Below are positions 6,716 to 16,155 of a stretch of 43,073 nucleotides of DNA, piece by piece (position 1 is the first letter of the stretch; each line of letters opens with the position of its first letter). The stretch is taken from the NCBI RefSeq assembly GCF_035486915.1, contig NZ_DATHMR010000133.1, positions 1 through 43,073 on the forward strand, read 5' to 3'. Under the pieces are notes generated by a model. It was not told the origin of the DNA. It did no database searches and saw only the letters and a program-made list of their open reading frames with translations. A program made the translations under genes and the position numbers. The DNA comes from Dyella_B sp035486915 (GTDB taxonomy: Bacteria; Pseudomonadota; Gammaproteobacteria; Xanthomonadales; Rhodanobacteraceae).

Positions 6716-8451
6716 GGTTGAAGGCGCTTGATGGTTTCTTGAAGGTTGGCGTTATGCGGATCGATGCGTCGCACTTCATCGAAGATGTGTTGCGCCTGTT
6801 CGTGTTGCCCTTCTTTCCAGAGTACTTCACCAAGGTGTACGCCGACATCGGCGTCTTTGCCGCTCTGCCACGCACTGCGAAGCACTTCCGCGGCCTGATT
6901 CAAATGACCAAGCCGATATTGCAGCCAACCCCACGAGTCAGCGATGGAAGGATCGTTCGGTTTTGCCGCACGCGCCATGGAGATCAATTTCTCGGCTTCG
7001 GGCAAGTCACGGTTGGCATCGGCAAGCGTGAAACCCAGCGCATTGCTGGCGTCGATATCGTTGGGCTTGATTTGCAGCAGGCGACGGAAATCGCCGACCG
7101 CCAAATCGATCTTGCCCATCTCGGCGTAGGCCAGGCCACGACCATAGAGAAGATCCGGATCGTCCGGCACAACCTGCAACGCATGCGTGTATGCGTTGAT
7201 CGCTTCCGAGTGGCGTTTTTCACGCATGTACAGATCGGCGTCTACCTCGTAAGCACGCCGCAATTGCGCCGGTTGATCCAGGTAATCGGTCTGCATTTCC
7301 GCCAATTGTTGATGCGCTTCAGCGCTACGCCCCAACGATTGCAGCAGGATCGCGCTGCGAAGATCGGCATCGAACGCGTGATCGTCGTCATCGGGAACCT
7401 GGTCGTACCACTTCAGCGCCTCTTCCTTGCGATCGAGTACTTCGGCGAGCTGACCGAGCAAATAAGCGCTGGAATCGCGCACATTGGCGGGCGCTTGCGT
7501 TAGCTGCTTGTAGACTTCCGCGAGCGTTTTATCGTCCTTGGCATTCGCCGCCAGTGCCGCCCGCATCGCATAGGTCTGCGCGTTCTGCGGACCTTTTTCC
7601 AGCAATTGCGTTGCCTGTGCATATTGGCCGCTCTGACCAAGCAGTGAGGCATACGTTATACGTAGCCCTATGTTGGTGGGGTCCCTCCCCTGCGCTTCGC
7701 GCAAAAGCGTGAGACCGCCGGTCTTATCGCCATTGTCGAGCTTCAACTGCGCCGCCCATGCGTACGTTTCGGCCGTGCCAAAACGCTTCATCGCTCCGTC
7801 GGCGATCTGCTGCGCGTAGACGTGACGCCCCAACTGCTCCCCAAGCTGGCTCATGGCAAGCCATGCTTTGGGATCGGCCGGAAGCTTGTCGGGTGTTGCC
7901 AAGGACTCGAGCAGATTGGCCGCCAGCGCGGGATCGCGGCTGCCGATCAATACACGGCCGAACATGCGCCAGGCGTCTTTGTCGCCGCTGGCAAGCAGCG
8001 TCGACAGTTGATGGCGCGCTTCGTCGGTTTTGCCCTGCTCTATCGCCAGTTCGGCGCGTGCCTGCGCCAATTGGGAGGCCGAGGCGCCGAGTGCCTGCCA
8101 GCGGTTGATGGCGTTTTGCGCCGCATTCGGATCATGCGTCGCGATCGCCAGAGCCGTGGCCTTGCCGGCGACATCGGGGTCCTTGGATACCACCATCGCC
8201 TTGCCATAGGCCTGCGACGCCCCCTTGAGATCAGAGTCGGACAACGCCAATTCACCCGCTAACATTTGGGTAAGAAGATCGTGGTCCGGATCCGGTGCGG
8301 GCAGGTCCACGCGCGCCAGGGGTTGCGGCGAAGTCCTTGATACGACATCGCTTCGGCCCTGTAGCGAGGCGCAGCCTGCCATGCTTAGCACAACCAACCC
8401 GCCAGCAACAAAGTGCCGCACTTGCTTGAACTTGACCGTCCCGCTCAGCAC
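6712..8451 (-). CDS. TPR-repeat lipoprotein upstream of lolB
   Basis: A protein of about 579 residues made of many tetratricopeptide repeats; clear ones include the segments around LLYGRGLAYAEMGKIDLAVG and ASNALGFTLADANRDLPEAE. The N-terminus has a hydrophobic segment ending in SMAGC, a likely lipobox (Cys27). Proteins of this type sit directly upstream of lolB in many beta- and gammaproteobacteria and are presumed envelope scaffolds; no biochemical role is assigned. I chose GTG at 8449-8451 because GGAGAG lies 5 nt upstream. An ATG six codons earlier (8469) has a poorer site. The gene is divergent from hemA with 92 nt between the start codons. Confidence 0.85.
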   Translation of the reverse strand: MLSGTVKFKQVRHFVAGGLVVLSMAGCASLQGRSDVVSRTSPQPLARVDLPAPDPDHDLLTQMLAGELALSDSDLKGASQAYGKAMVVSKDPDVAGKATALAIATHDPNAAQNAINRWQALGASASQLAQARAELAIEQGKTDEARHQLSTLLASGDKDAWRMFGRVLIGSRDPALAANLLESLATPDKLPADPKAWLAMSQLGEQLGRHVYAQQIADGAMKRFGTAETYAWAAQLKLDNGDKTGGLTLLREAQGRDPTNIGLRITYASLLGQSGQYAQATQLLEKGPQNAQTYAMRAALAANAKDDKTLAEVYKQLTQAPANVRDSSAYLLGQLAEVLDRKEEALKWYDQVPDDDDHAFDADLRSAILLQSLGRSAEAHQQLAEMQTDYLDQPAQLRRAYEVDADLYMREKRHSEAINAYTHALQVVPDDPDLLYGRGLAYAEMGKIDLAVGDFRRLLQIKPNDIDASNALGFTLADANRDLPEAEKLISMARAAKPNDPSIADSWGWLQYRLGHLNQAAEVLRSAWQSGKDADVGVHLGEVLWKEGQHEQAQHIFDEVRRIDPHNANLQETIKRLQP

Positions 8452-8543
8452 ACTATCTCTCCATCTCATCCGACGGTCCCGGTCATTCCGGCCACGCCTA
8501 TTTTACGCCGGCCAACGCCTGCCGACTCCCATCGCATCTCGTC

Positions 8544-9818
8544 ATGAAGCTGATCGCCCTCGGGCTTAACCACCTCACCGCGCCGGTCAGCCTGCGCGAA
8601 CTGGTGGCGTTCGATGAAGATGCCACAGATGCGGCGCTGCGCGACCTGGCGATCCAGCCCGGTGTCGAAGAAGCGATGATCCTCTCCACCTGCAATCGCA
8701 CCGAACTTTACGTAAGCGTAACGGCTGGCGCCGAGAACGTGCCGCAGGAATGGCTTAATCGTCACCATCATCTGACTCCAGGCAAGCTTGACGAGTTCCT
8801 CTATCGCCATGATGACGAAGCGGCCGTGAGGCATATGTTTCGGGTCGCCACCGGTCTGGACTCGATGGTGCTGGGCGAGCCGCAAATCCTCGGCCAGGTG
8901 AAAGACGCCTACCAGCAGGCCCGCGAAGCCCATGCACTGAAAACCTCGATGGACCGCCTCCTGCAACATACGTTTGCCGTGGCAAAGCGTGTACGCACGG
9001 ACACCCGCATCGGTGCGCACACGGTTTCGGTGGCGTTTACGGCGGTGCGGCTGGCCGAGCGGGTCTTTACGGATTTGCGACAGGCCTGCGTGCTGCTCAT
9101 CGGCGCCGGAGACACCATCGAGCTGGCCGTACGCCACCTGGCCGAGAAGCAGGTTCGTCGCCTGATCGTCGCCAATCGCACGCTTGAAAATGCGCAGGAG
9201 CTTGCGAGCCGTCACGGCGGCTATGCCATCGCGCTGCACGATCTGCCCCAGCACCTTGCCGAAGCGGACATCGTGATTTCATCCACCGCCGCGCGGCAAC
9301 CCGTGCTAACGCGCGCGATGGTCGAGAAAGCAATTGCCGCGCGCCGCCGCAAACCGATGTTCATGGTCGACATCGCCGTACCGCGCGATATCGAGCCATC
9401 CGTCGGCGAACTCGACGACGTGTATCTCTACGGTATCGACGACCTGCGTCAGGTGATCGACGACAATCGCCGCTCACGCGAAAACGCCGCGCGCGAAGCC
9501 GATGCGATCATCGATCTGCAAGTCGAACGCTACATGGCGTGGCGCCGCGCGCTCACGGTGAAGAATCCCGCCGTGGACCTGCGCCTGCATGCCGAAACGT
9601 ATCGTGACGAAGTGCTCGAAAAAGCGCGTGCGATGATTGCGCGCGGCAAATCGCCCGACGAAGCACTGGCGTTCCTCGCCAATACGCTGACCAACAAGCT
9701 GCTGCATCACCCCAGCGCACGTCTGCGCGAAGCAACGTTGAGCGGCGATCACGATCTGCTCCACGCCGCCGGCCGTTTGTACGGTTTCGACGAAAAGCCT
9801 GAGACGAACGACAACTAG
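8544..9818 (+). CDS. hemA: Glutamyl-tRNA reductase
   Basis: A 424-residue HemA, the first committed enzyme of C5-pathway tetrapyrrole synthesis, which reduces glutamyl-tRNA(Glu) to glutamate-1-semialdehyde with NADPH. The catalytic Cys50 lies in STCNRTELY. The N-terminus LIALGLNHLTAPVSLRE, the segment GLDSMVLGEPQILGQVK, the Rossmann loop LLIGAGDTIE and the C-terminal dimerisation helices are all present. It is followed 72 nt later by prfA, a classic hemA-prfA pair, and is transcribed divergently from the TPR-lolB unit. Confidence 0.97.
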   Translation: MKLIALGLNHLTAPVSLRELVAFDEDATDAALRDLAIQPGVEEAMILSTCNRTELYVSVTAGAENVPQEWLNRHHHLTPGKLDEFLYRHDDEAAVRHMFRVATGLDSMVLGEPQILGQVKDAYQQAREAHALKTSMDRLLQHTFAVAKRVRTDTRIGAHTVSVAFTAVRLAERVFTDLRQACVLLIGAGDTIELAVRHLAEKQVRRLIVANRTLENAQELASRHGGYAIALHDLPQHLAEADIVISSTAARQPVLTRAMVEKAIAARRRKPMFMVDIAVPRDIEPSVGELDDVYLYGIDDLRQVIDDNRRSRENAAREADAIIDLQVERYMAWRRALTVKNPAVDLRLHAETYRDEVLEKARAMIARGKSPDEALAFLANTLTNKLLHHPSARLREATLSGDHDLLHAAGRLYGFDEKPETNDN

Positions 9819-9890
9819 CGAGGCGCAACGCCACTTGCCCGTTATCATGGGCCGCTATCACTCGTTCCGTTTAGGGCACTGCTTTTGTCG

Positions 9891-10970
9891 ATGACCCCTT
9901 CCATACGCCGCAAACTCGAAGCCATTGCCGAGCGCCATGAAGAGATTGGTCTGCTGCTCGGTCAGGCTGACGTGCTTGCTGACACCCATCGCTTCCGCGA
10001 TCTCTCGCGCGAATACGCACAGATCGAGCCGGTGGCCGATGCCATGCGCGAGCAGACACGCATCGAACGCGAGCTCAACGATGCGCGCAGCATGCTCGAC
10101 GATCCTGATTTACGCGACATGGCCGCCGACGACATCAGCCGTCTGGAATCACGCGCGACGCAATTGGACAACGAGCTGCAACTATTGCTGATCCCCAAAG
10201 ATCCCCGCGACGAGGCCAACCTGTTCCTCGAAGTGCGCGCCGGTTCCGGCGGCGACGAAGCGGCCATCTTTGCAGGCGACCTGTTCCGCATGTACACCCG
10301 CTTCGCCGAACGACAGCGCTGGCAAGTCGAAGTGCTCAGCGAAAATCCGGGGGAACACGGCGGTTACAAGGAAATCGTGGCGCGCATCGAAGGCAAAGGC
10401 GCCTTCTCGCGCTTGAAGTTCGAATCGGGCGTGCATTGCGTAAAACGCGTGCCGGTGACCGAATCGCAGGGCCGCGTCCACACCTCCACCGCCACTGTGG
10501 CCGTGCTGCCTGAGCTGGATGAAATCGAAGAAATCGCGATTTCTCCCGCCGACCTGAAGATCGATACCTTCCGGGCCTCCGGCGCGGGCGGTCAGCACGT
10601 CAACAAGACCGACTCGGCCATCCGCATTACCCACCTGCCGAGCGGCATCGTCGTGGAATGCCAGGACGAACGCAGCCAGCACAAGAACCGGGCCCGCGCG
10701 ATGAGTCTGCTCAAAGCCCGGCTGCTCGACGAAGCCCAATCCAAGCAGACCGCCGAACAGGCGCAGTCGCGCCGTTTGCAGGTCGGCACGGGCGACCGCA
10801 GCCAACGCATCCGCACGTATCGCTACAAGGACAGCCTGGTCACCGATCACCGCATCGGCCTGGATCTGTACCGCCTGCCGGAAATCATGCAAGGCGACCT
10901 GGACGACCTTTTGGCGACCCTGGCCCGCGAACATCAGGCAGACGAACTGAAATCACTGTCCGGCGGTTAA
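9891..10970 (+). CDS. prfA: Peptide chain release factor 1
   Basis: A 359-residue RF1 that terminates translation at UAG and UAA. The stop-codon-reading tripeptide is PVT at residues 188-190 (the RF1 PxT motif), and GGQ at residues 233-235 lies in GAGGQHVNKT for peptidyl-tRNA hydrolysis. I chose the ATG giving MTPSIRRKLEAI, which matches the family start; a TTG two codons earlier is possible but unneeded. In many relatives prmC (methyltransferase for the GGQ Gln) follows; here it does not, and a TPR/GT41 gene follows after 170 nt. Confidence 0.97.
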   Translation: MTPSIRRKLEAIAERHEEIGLLLGQADVLADTHRFRDLSREYAQIEPVADAMREQTRIERELNDARSMLDDPDLRDMAADDISRLESRATQLDNELQLLLIPKDPRDEANLFLEVRAGSGGDEAAIFAGDLFRMYTRFAERQRWQVEVLSENPGEHGGYKEIVARIEGKGAFSRLKFESGVHCVKRVPVTESQGRVHTSTATVAVLPELDEIEEIAISPADLKIDTFRASGAGGQHVNKTDSAIRITHLPSGIVVECQDERSQHKNRARAMSLLKARLLDEAQSKQTAEQAQSRRLQVGTGDRSQRIRTYRYKDSLVTDHRIGLDLYRLPEIMQGDLDDLLATLAREHQADELKSLSGG

Positions 10971-11051
10971 AAAGCGAGTAAGAAGTCCTTGAGCGCGGTA
11001 CTCTTGAAGCGTCTGTAGGGGGAATCGAGTCACCTTGTCTGATCCGCCATT

Positions 11052-11065
11052 CCGGCATATGCCGG
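11052..11065. repeat. 14-bp perfect palindrome in the prfA-GT41 gap
   Basis: CCGGCATATGCCGG reads the same on both strands. It lies 82 nt after prfA and 75 nt before the next start codon. It could be an operator for a dimeric regulator; no T-run follows, so it is not an obvious terminator. Nothing else recognisable was seen in this 170-nt gap. Confidence 0.45.
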
Positions 11066-11140
11066 GGTGAGGGAGCGAGTGTGAGGTCCTTCGAGACGTT
11101 CGTGCCGTGCTCGCCATGACTTTCTCACTCGTTTCCTGAA

Positions 11141-13243
11141 ATGACTGACGCTCCGCCAAACGACATCGCTTCAACCCTGCAACGGCTCAATGAACTGCTG
11201 CAGCGTGACGCCCATGAAGAAGCGGCCCAACTGGCGGCAGGTGCGCGGCGCCTGTATCCCGTCTCGGCAGAACTCATTCACTTGCACGGCATCGCGCTTT
11301 TGCGCCTGGGCCGCCGGCGCGACGCACAGCTGGCGATGAATCGCGCCGCGGAACTTGCACCCGGCAACATCGAACTGCAATGCAACCTGGCCAGTCTGTC
11401 ACTGGCCGACGGCAAATCCGGCGCGGCCATCGAGCGGCTTCAAAAAGCACTCGCTCTGGCGCCCGGTCACCCGGCGGTCCTGCAGGTACTGGGCACAGCA
11501 TTCATGGCAAGCGGCCAGGTTGTCCAGGCGCGCGATGCGTTCGCACTGGCTGCCAAGAGTCTTCCGCAACATCCCTCTATCCGGCTCAACCTGGCTACAG
11601 CGGAGATGGAACTGGGTCGCATGCCAGAGGCGGAAAAACAGGTAAGAGAGGCGCTACAACACGCTCCGTCGTTCGACGTTGCGCACGCCATGCTCGGTCA
11701 AATGATGCATATGCAGAACCGGCCGCATGACGCAGCGGCGGCATTGCTGCAAGCGAGCAAGTTGGCGCCGAAGAACCCGCAGTACATGTTCCAGGCCGCA
11801 TTGATGCTGGATGAGGCCGGCGATCTATCAGCCGCCAATGCCGCTTTCGCCGATTCGCTTGCACGCGGGCCGAATTCGGTCCCCACCATGGGTCAATTGC
11901 TTTTTACGCGCCGCCGGCTCTGCCGCTGGAAGGGAATCGACGGACTCAGCGAACGCGTCAAGCGTGCTGTTGCCCAAGGCGAGCCCGGCGTGCATCCATT
12001 TGTGTTTCAAGCCGAAGAGAGTGATGCCGCACAACAGCTGCGTTGCGCCACGACGTACGCGAACAAGATCGACGAACAAGTCGCCGCGTTCCGCAACCAG
12101 CTCAATCTGCGCTACCCACTACCGCTGCCGGACAGCCCGATCCGCGTCGGCATGCTGTCCGACGGCTTCCACGAAACAGCCGTAGGACACCACATCGTTA
12201 CTTTGATCGAGGTGCTTGGCGACAGCGATCTGGACATCCACCTGTTCGCCACAACGCCAGACGACGGCAGCGCAATTCGTCGACGCCTGTCTGCCGCGGT
12301 GACTCTTCACGATGTGTCCGCACTCAACCGTAAGCAGTTCGTCGAACTTGTGCATGGCAGTGCGATTGAAATCCTGTTCGATTTGAATGGCTATCACGGC
12401 CGCGGCAACTCCGAACTGATGGCGTTGCGCACCGCGCCGGTACAAGTGAACTGGCTCGGCTATACCGGGAGTTCCGGTGCCAGCTGGGCGGACTACCTGA
12501 TGACTGACGCGCTCGTGCTGCCGCCAGAACTGCGCCAGCACGTCAGTGAGAAAGTGATCCGTTTGCCACGATGTGCGCAACCGAACGACCCAACGCGCAC
12601 AAGCACCGAGCCACCCTCACGTGCGGAGTGTGGCTTGCCGGAAGCAGGCATCGTCTTTGCCTGCTTTTGCGAAACCTACAGCATCAATCCCGCCGTCTTT
12701 GCGCGTTGCATGTTGATCCTGCAGCAAGTGCCCGACAGCGTGCTTTGGTTGCTCAGCGGCCCCGCCGATGCAGACGATCGCTTGCGTCAGGCAGCCAAGG
12801 CGCTGGATATCTTGCCGGAACGTTTGGTGTTCATGCCGCGCATGCCGTACGAGGACTATCTGGCGCGCTATGCGCATGTAGACCTTTTTCTGGATACGCT
12901 GCCCATTAACCTCCGTGGCACAGCATCGGACGCGTTGTGGGCAGGCTGCCCGGTGCTCACGCGCACGGGCGAGACCATGGTCGGTCGCACAGTCACCAGC
13001 ATGTTGCATCACCTTGGTCTACCCGAAATGATCGCCGCCGATGCGGTGTCCTTCATCGGCATGGCGACGGCACTTGGCACCGATCCGGAAGCGCTGGCGA
13101 CGGTACGCAACCACCTTCTTGAGCAGCGCTCGAAGAATGCACTGTTCGACATGAGGGGATTTGCCGCAGACTTTCGGCGGGCCGTTCGTGCCATCAGCGC
13201 GCGCCATCGTATTGGCCGACCGCCGACCGATATGGACGTGTAA
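11141..13243 (+). CDS. TPR protein with GT41 (O-GlcNAc transferase/SPINDLY-like) C-terminal domain
   Basis: A 700-residue protein. Residues about 10-245 are TPR repeats; residues about 330-690 match the GT41 catalytic region (IRVGMLSDGFHE, ILFDLNGYHGRGNSELMALR, VQVNWLGY, DSVLWLLSGP, DLFLDTLPINLRGTASDALWAG). GT41 enzymes transfer sugar from UDP-GlcNAc or similar donors to protein Ser/Thr. Several donor-site positions differ: the Lys of human OGT N-x-x-Y-K-I (Lys842) is Ser514 in ETYSI; N-G-H-T-T of the 920 region is N-L-R-G-T (residues 590-594); GYPGTSG is GYTGSSG. It may therefore use another donor or have lost catalysis. PPK2 starts 34 nt after its stop, suggesting a two-gene unit. Confidence 0.82.
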   Translation: MTDAPPNDIASTLQRLNELLQRDAHEEAAQLAAGARRLYPVSAELIHLHGIALLRLGRRRDAQLAMNRAAELAPGNIELQCNLASLSLADGKSGAAIERLQKALALAPGHPAVLQVLGTAFMASGQVVQARDAFALAAKSLPQHPSIRLNLATAEMELGRMPEAEKQVREALQHAPSFDVAHAMLGQMMHMQNRPHDAAAALLQASKLAPKNPQYMFQAALMLDEAGDLSAANAAFADSLARGPNSVPTMGQLLFTRRRLCRWKGIDGLSERVKRAVAQGEPGVHPFVFQAEESDAAQQLRCATTYANKIDEQVAAFRNQLNLRYPLPLPDSPIRVGMLSDGFHETAVGHHIVTLIEVLGDSDLDIHLFATTPDDGSAIRRRLSAAVTLHDVSALNRKQFVELVHGSAIEILFDLNGYHGRGNSELMALRTAPVQVNWLGYTGSSGASWADYLMTDALVLPPELRQHVSEKVIRLPRCAQPNDPTRTSTEPPSRAECGLPEAGIVFACFCETYSINPAVFARCMLILQQVPDSVLWLLSGPADADDRLRQAAKALDILPERLVFMPRMPYEDYLARYAHVDLFLDTLPINLRGTASDALWAGCPVLTRTGETMVGRTVTSMLHHLGLPEMIAADAVSFIGMATALGTDPEALATVRNHLLEQRSKNALFDMRGFAADFRRAVRAISARHRIGRPPTDMDV

Positions 13244-13277
13244 TCTTGGGCTGCACGCGTCGCTTTGGGAGAGACCC

Positions 13278-14057
13278 ATGAGCAAGCAGGACAAGCACTA
13301 CAACAAGCGTATGGAAGAGCTTCAGCTGGAGCTTGCCAGTTTGAATCGCTGGTTGCATGAAACCGGCAAGCGGCTTTTAGTGATCTTCGAAGGTCGCGAT
13401 GCAGCCGGCAAAGGCGGCACGATCAAGCGCATCACCGAAAGCATGGATACGCGCGGTTATCGCATCGCCGCACTGGGCAAGCCCGACGAAGTGGAATCCG
13501 GACAATGGTATTTCCAGCGCTACGTTGCGCATCTTCCTGCTGCCGGCGAAATGGTGCTGTTCGATCGCAGCTGGTACAACCGCGCCGTGATTGAACCGCT
13601 GATGGGTTTTTGCACCAAGGCGCAATACGAAGCGTTTCTCGACGCCGTGCCGGCATTTGAAAAGTTGCTGACGGACGACGGCATCATCCTGCTGAAGTAT
13701 TGGCTCACCGTCGATCAGAAAGAACAGGAAAAGCGTTTTGCCGACCGTGCCAACGATGTGCGCAAGCGCTGGAAGCTTTCGCCTGTCGACATCGCATCAC
13801 GCTCAAAATATGTCGAGCTCGGCGAACTGCGCAACACGATGATTGCGCGCACTCATGCTTCCAATGCACCGTGGTTTCTGGTCGACTTCAACAATCAGAA
13901 GCGCGGGCGCGTGAATCTGATTCAGCACCTGCTGGAACATGTGTCACGTCACGAAACGCCCATACCGCGTGTCAAGCTTAAACCGCTAAAAGGCAAGCCC
14001 AAGCACGAGAATGTCGACGATAAAGCGCTGTGGGTACCCGATGCGTTCGGCGAGTAA
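13278..14057 (+). CDS. ppk2: Polyphosphate kinase 2 (PPK2 family)
   Basis: A 259-residue single-domain PPK2, a P-loop kinase transferring phosphate between polyphosphate and nucleoside di- or monophosphates. The Walker A motif GRDAAGKGG is at residues 39-47, followed by WYFQRYVAHLPAAGEMVLFDRSWYNRA (Walker B region) and the lid segment KRWKLSPVDIASR. The length fits class I enzymes (ADP/GDP phosphorylation), but class cannot be fixed from sequence alone. The start MSKQDKHYNKRM is preceded by GGGAGAGACCC, a good ribosome binding site. Only 34 nt separate it from the GT41-like gene. Confidence 0.93.
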   Translation: MSKQDKHYNKRMEELQLELASLNRWLHETGKRLLVIFEGRDAAGKGGTIKRITESMDTRGYRIAALGKPDEVESGQWYFQRYVAHLPAAGEMVLFDRSWYNRAVIEPLMGFCTKAQYEAFLDAVPAFEKLLTDDGIILLKYWLTVDQKEQEKRFADRANDVRKRWKLSPVDIASRSKYVELGELRNTMIARTHASNAPWFLVDFNNQKRGRVNLIQHLLEHVSRHETPIPRVKLKPLKGKPKHENVDDKALWVPDAFGE

Positions 14058-14076
14058 CATGACTCACGGTGTCGGA

Positions 14077-14343
14077 TCAGGACACGGTAAATCCCGCGGG
14101 AACGTCCTCGCCGCATTCGTGACGTACCACGTCATCGACGCGTGCAGCGGGCGGCCCCTGCCATAACCATTGCTCCAACTCGTCCACGGCGGCCGCGTCG
14201 CCGCATGCAACGACTTCGACGCGGCCATCCGGCAGATTTCTCGCATAGCCGCGAAGCCTGAGTTTCAACGCTTCATTGCGCGCGCTTGCGCGAAAGAACA
14301 CGCCTTGCACTTTGCCGGTTACGAGAAAACGCGCGCCCGTCAC
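14077..14343 (-). CDS. acyP: Acylphosphatase
   Basis: An 88-residue acylphosphatase that hydrolyses carboxyl-phosphate bonds. The signature GKVQGVFFR is present with catalytic Arg18, and Asn36 lies in YARNLPDGRVEV. The start is GTG at 14341-14343, 4 nt past the stop of the thioredoxin-like gene, so it is the last gene of a YihY-TlpA-AcyP unit. It converges on ppk2, 19 nt away. Confidence 0.94.
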   Translation of the reverse strand: MTGARFLVTGKVQGVFFRASARNEALKLRLRGYARNLPDGRVEVVACGDAAAVDELEQWLWQGPPAARVDDVVRHECGEDVPAGFTVS

Positions 14344-14347
14344 GACA

Positions 14348-14815
14348 TCAATGACCGATGGCGGCGCTCAGCAACGCCGAGGTAATCGGCCCCGTGAAAT
14401 GCTTGGCCACCTTGCCATCCGGACCAATCAGCCATGTCGTCGGCAGGCCCAGCGGTTCGTCGAAATCCTTCAACGGCTTGTCCATGGTGACCTGAGCAAT
14501 GGGATAAACCACCGGATGTTTGGTCATGAACGCGCGAATGTCCGCCGCCTCCGTGTCGTCGTAGGCAATGCCGATCGCGGTGACGTTCGGGTGCGTGGCC
14601 ACAAACTTCGAGATGTCCGGCATTTCCTTGATGCAAGGCACGCACCAGGTCGCCCAGAAATTCACGATGACCCAATGACCGCGCTGCGTGGACAAGTCAT
14701 ACGGTTTGCCATCGAGCGTCGTCACCTTGAGTGAAGGTTGCGCGGGCATGGCGGCATAAGCGGGGGATGCCAGCGCAAGAGCCGCCAGCAGCAAGGATGA
14801 CAAAAACCACTTCAT
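14348..14815 (-). CDS. TlpA/ResA-type periplasmic thioredoxin-like protein
   Basis: A 155-residue protein with an N-terminal signal sequence (hydrophobic core ending ASPAYA, about residues 1-21) and a thioredoxin fold. The redox motif is WCVPC (Cys58 and Cys61) within IVNFWATWCVPC, with a cis-Pro loop GLPTTWLI. Such proteins act in the periplasm as disulfide reductases, for example in cytochrome c maturation; the specific partner is unknown. The start codon overlaps the stop of the upstream yihY-like gene by 4 nt. Confidence 0.9.
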   Translation of the reverse strand: MKWFLSSLLLAALALASPAYAAMPAQPSLKVTTLDGKPYDLSTQRGHWVIVNFWATWCVPCIKEMPDISKFVATHPNVTAIGIAYDDTEAADIRAFMTKHPVVYPIAQVTMDKPLKDFDEPLGLPTTWLIGPDGKVAKHFTGPITSALLSAAIGH

Positions 14816-16086
14816 GTTTCAGTTTCCTGGGGTTGGGGAGCAGGTGAAGCATGGAGAGGATAAACCTTGTCCAGCCGTGCACCCAAGGTCGCGTCGAGGG
14901 ACTGCGCCAGTTTGGTCAGCAGCGCAAGAAGTTCCGGCGGAAGCTCGATGTGCGAGGCCGCCAATTGCTCCACCGGATTCAACGGCAGGCGATAGCCACT
15001 ATGGCGATACACATGCAGCAGATCGGTGCTATCCAAACTGCGTGAGAGCAGCCAGCCACCTGCTTCACTGCGTCGAATCAAGTCGGCGCGCGACAGATCG
15101 TCGAAATAAGCGGTGATCGACGTGCTACGCAAATTCGGTTCAGCTGCACGAATGGTTACCGCATCAACGCTGAGGCCTGCGCGCTGGGCATCCACGAAGT
15201 GACGCAGAACGGCAAGCAACCCCAGAAACTCCGAACCCTCCGGCAGCACATCGCAAGGCGCCTGATATTCAAACGCAGAAATGGACGCCGCCACCGACGC
15301 ACAAAGAATCACGATAATCCACGACAGATAGATCCATAGCAGCAGCAATGGAATGATCGCCAGCGCACCATATATCTGCTGGTAGTTTTGCGCATGCATT
15401 ACATAGTGGGTGAAACCCCACCGTGCCACTTCGAACAAAATCGCGCCGAGCAATGCACCGATGGCCGTATGTTTTTTGTTCACTCGACGATTGGGTACCG
15501 TCGTGTACATCAGCCACAGCGTGAAAAATGTCACGATAAATGGCAGTCCTTTCAACAACTGCTGGACGATTCCCAACTGTTGTCCCGCGTTGGCGAGCAC
15601 AGGAATGGCGGCCACATAGGACGTGGCGGCGATGCCGCCTACAACCAGGATCGGCCCCAACGTCAATGCCGCCCAATACAGCAACAGGCGCGGCCCCCAA
15701 GGCCGGTGACGTTGCACCTGCCAGATGCGATTGAGGCGGTCTTCGATGCTGGTCATCATCGACACAGCACTGAACAGCATCACCAGAATGCTTATGCCGG
15801 TGAGCTTGCGTGCATTGGTCGAAAAGTCATTGAGCGCGTTCTGCACCACGTCACCTGCAGTCGGGACGAAGTTGCTGAAAACGAAATTGACCAACATGTC
15901 GCGTTGCGATTCAAACATCGGGAACGCCGCAAACATCGCCAGCATCGCCACCGTCAGCGGCACCAATGAAACAAGCGTGGTGTAGGACAGCGCGCCGGCC
16001 GTCTCGAAACACTTGTCGTCGAGAAAGCGCTGCCAGAGGAAATGGCCGAAGTTCAGCGTACGATCGCGGTTGAAGCGCAAATTCAT
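14812..16086 (-). CDS. YihY/UPF0761-family inner-membrane protein with C-terminal extension
   Basis: A 424-residue protein. Residues about 20-290 form the YihY/virulence-factor-BrkB domain with six hydrophobic segments (for example ALSYTTLVSLVPLTVAML and IIPLLLLWIYLSWIIVILCAS). The region from about residue 300 to the end is soluble and contains a winged-helix-like segment (SITAYFDDLSRADLIRRSEAGGWLL). E. coli YihY is about 290 residues and lacks this extension, which is typical of xanthomonad homologues. Function is not established. I start at MNLRFNRDRT; an in-frame start 13 codons upstream would intrude on the divergent wrbA promoter region. Confidence 0.88.
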   Translation of the reverse strand: MNLRFNRDRTLNFGHFLWQRFLDDKCFETAGALSYTTLVSLVPLTVAMLAMFAAFPMFESQRDMLVNFVFSNFVPTAGDVVQNALNDFSTNARKLTGISILVMLFSAVSMMTSIEDRLNRIWQVQRHRPWGPRLLLYWAALTLGPILVVGGIAATSYVAAIPVLANAGQQLGIVQQLLKGLPFIVTFFTLWLMYTTVPNRRVNKKHTAIGALLGAILFEVARWGFTHYVMHAQNYQQIYGALAIIPLLLLWIYLSWIIVILCASVAASISAFEYQAPCDVLPEGSEFLGLLAVLRHFVDAQRAGLSVDAVTIRAAEPNLRSTSITAYFDDLSRADLIRRSEAGGWLLSRSLDSTDLLHVYRHSGYRLPLNPVEQLAASHIELPPELLALLTKLAQSLDATLGARLDKVYPLHASPAPQPQETET

Positions 16087-16155
16087 AAGTGCGAAGGATG
16101 CTCTTCCCTGGTGTCGCCCGTACACTACCCCATCCTATGTGAACGCCCAAAGCGC

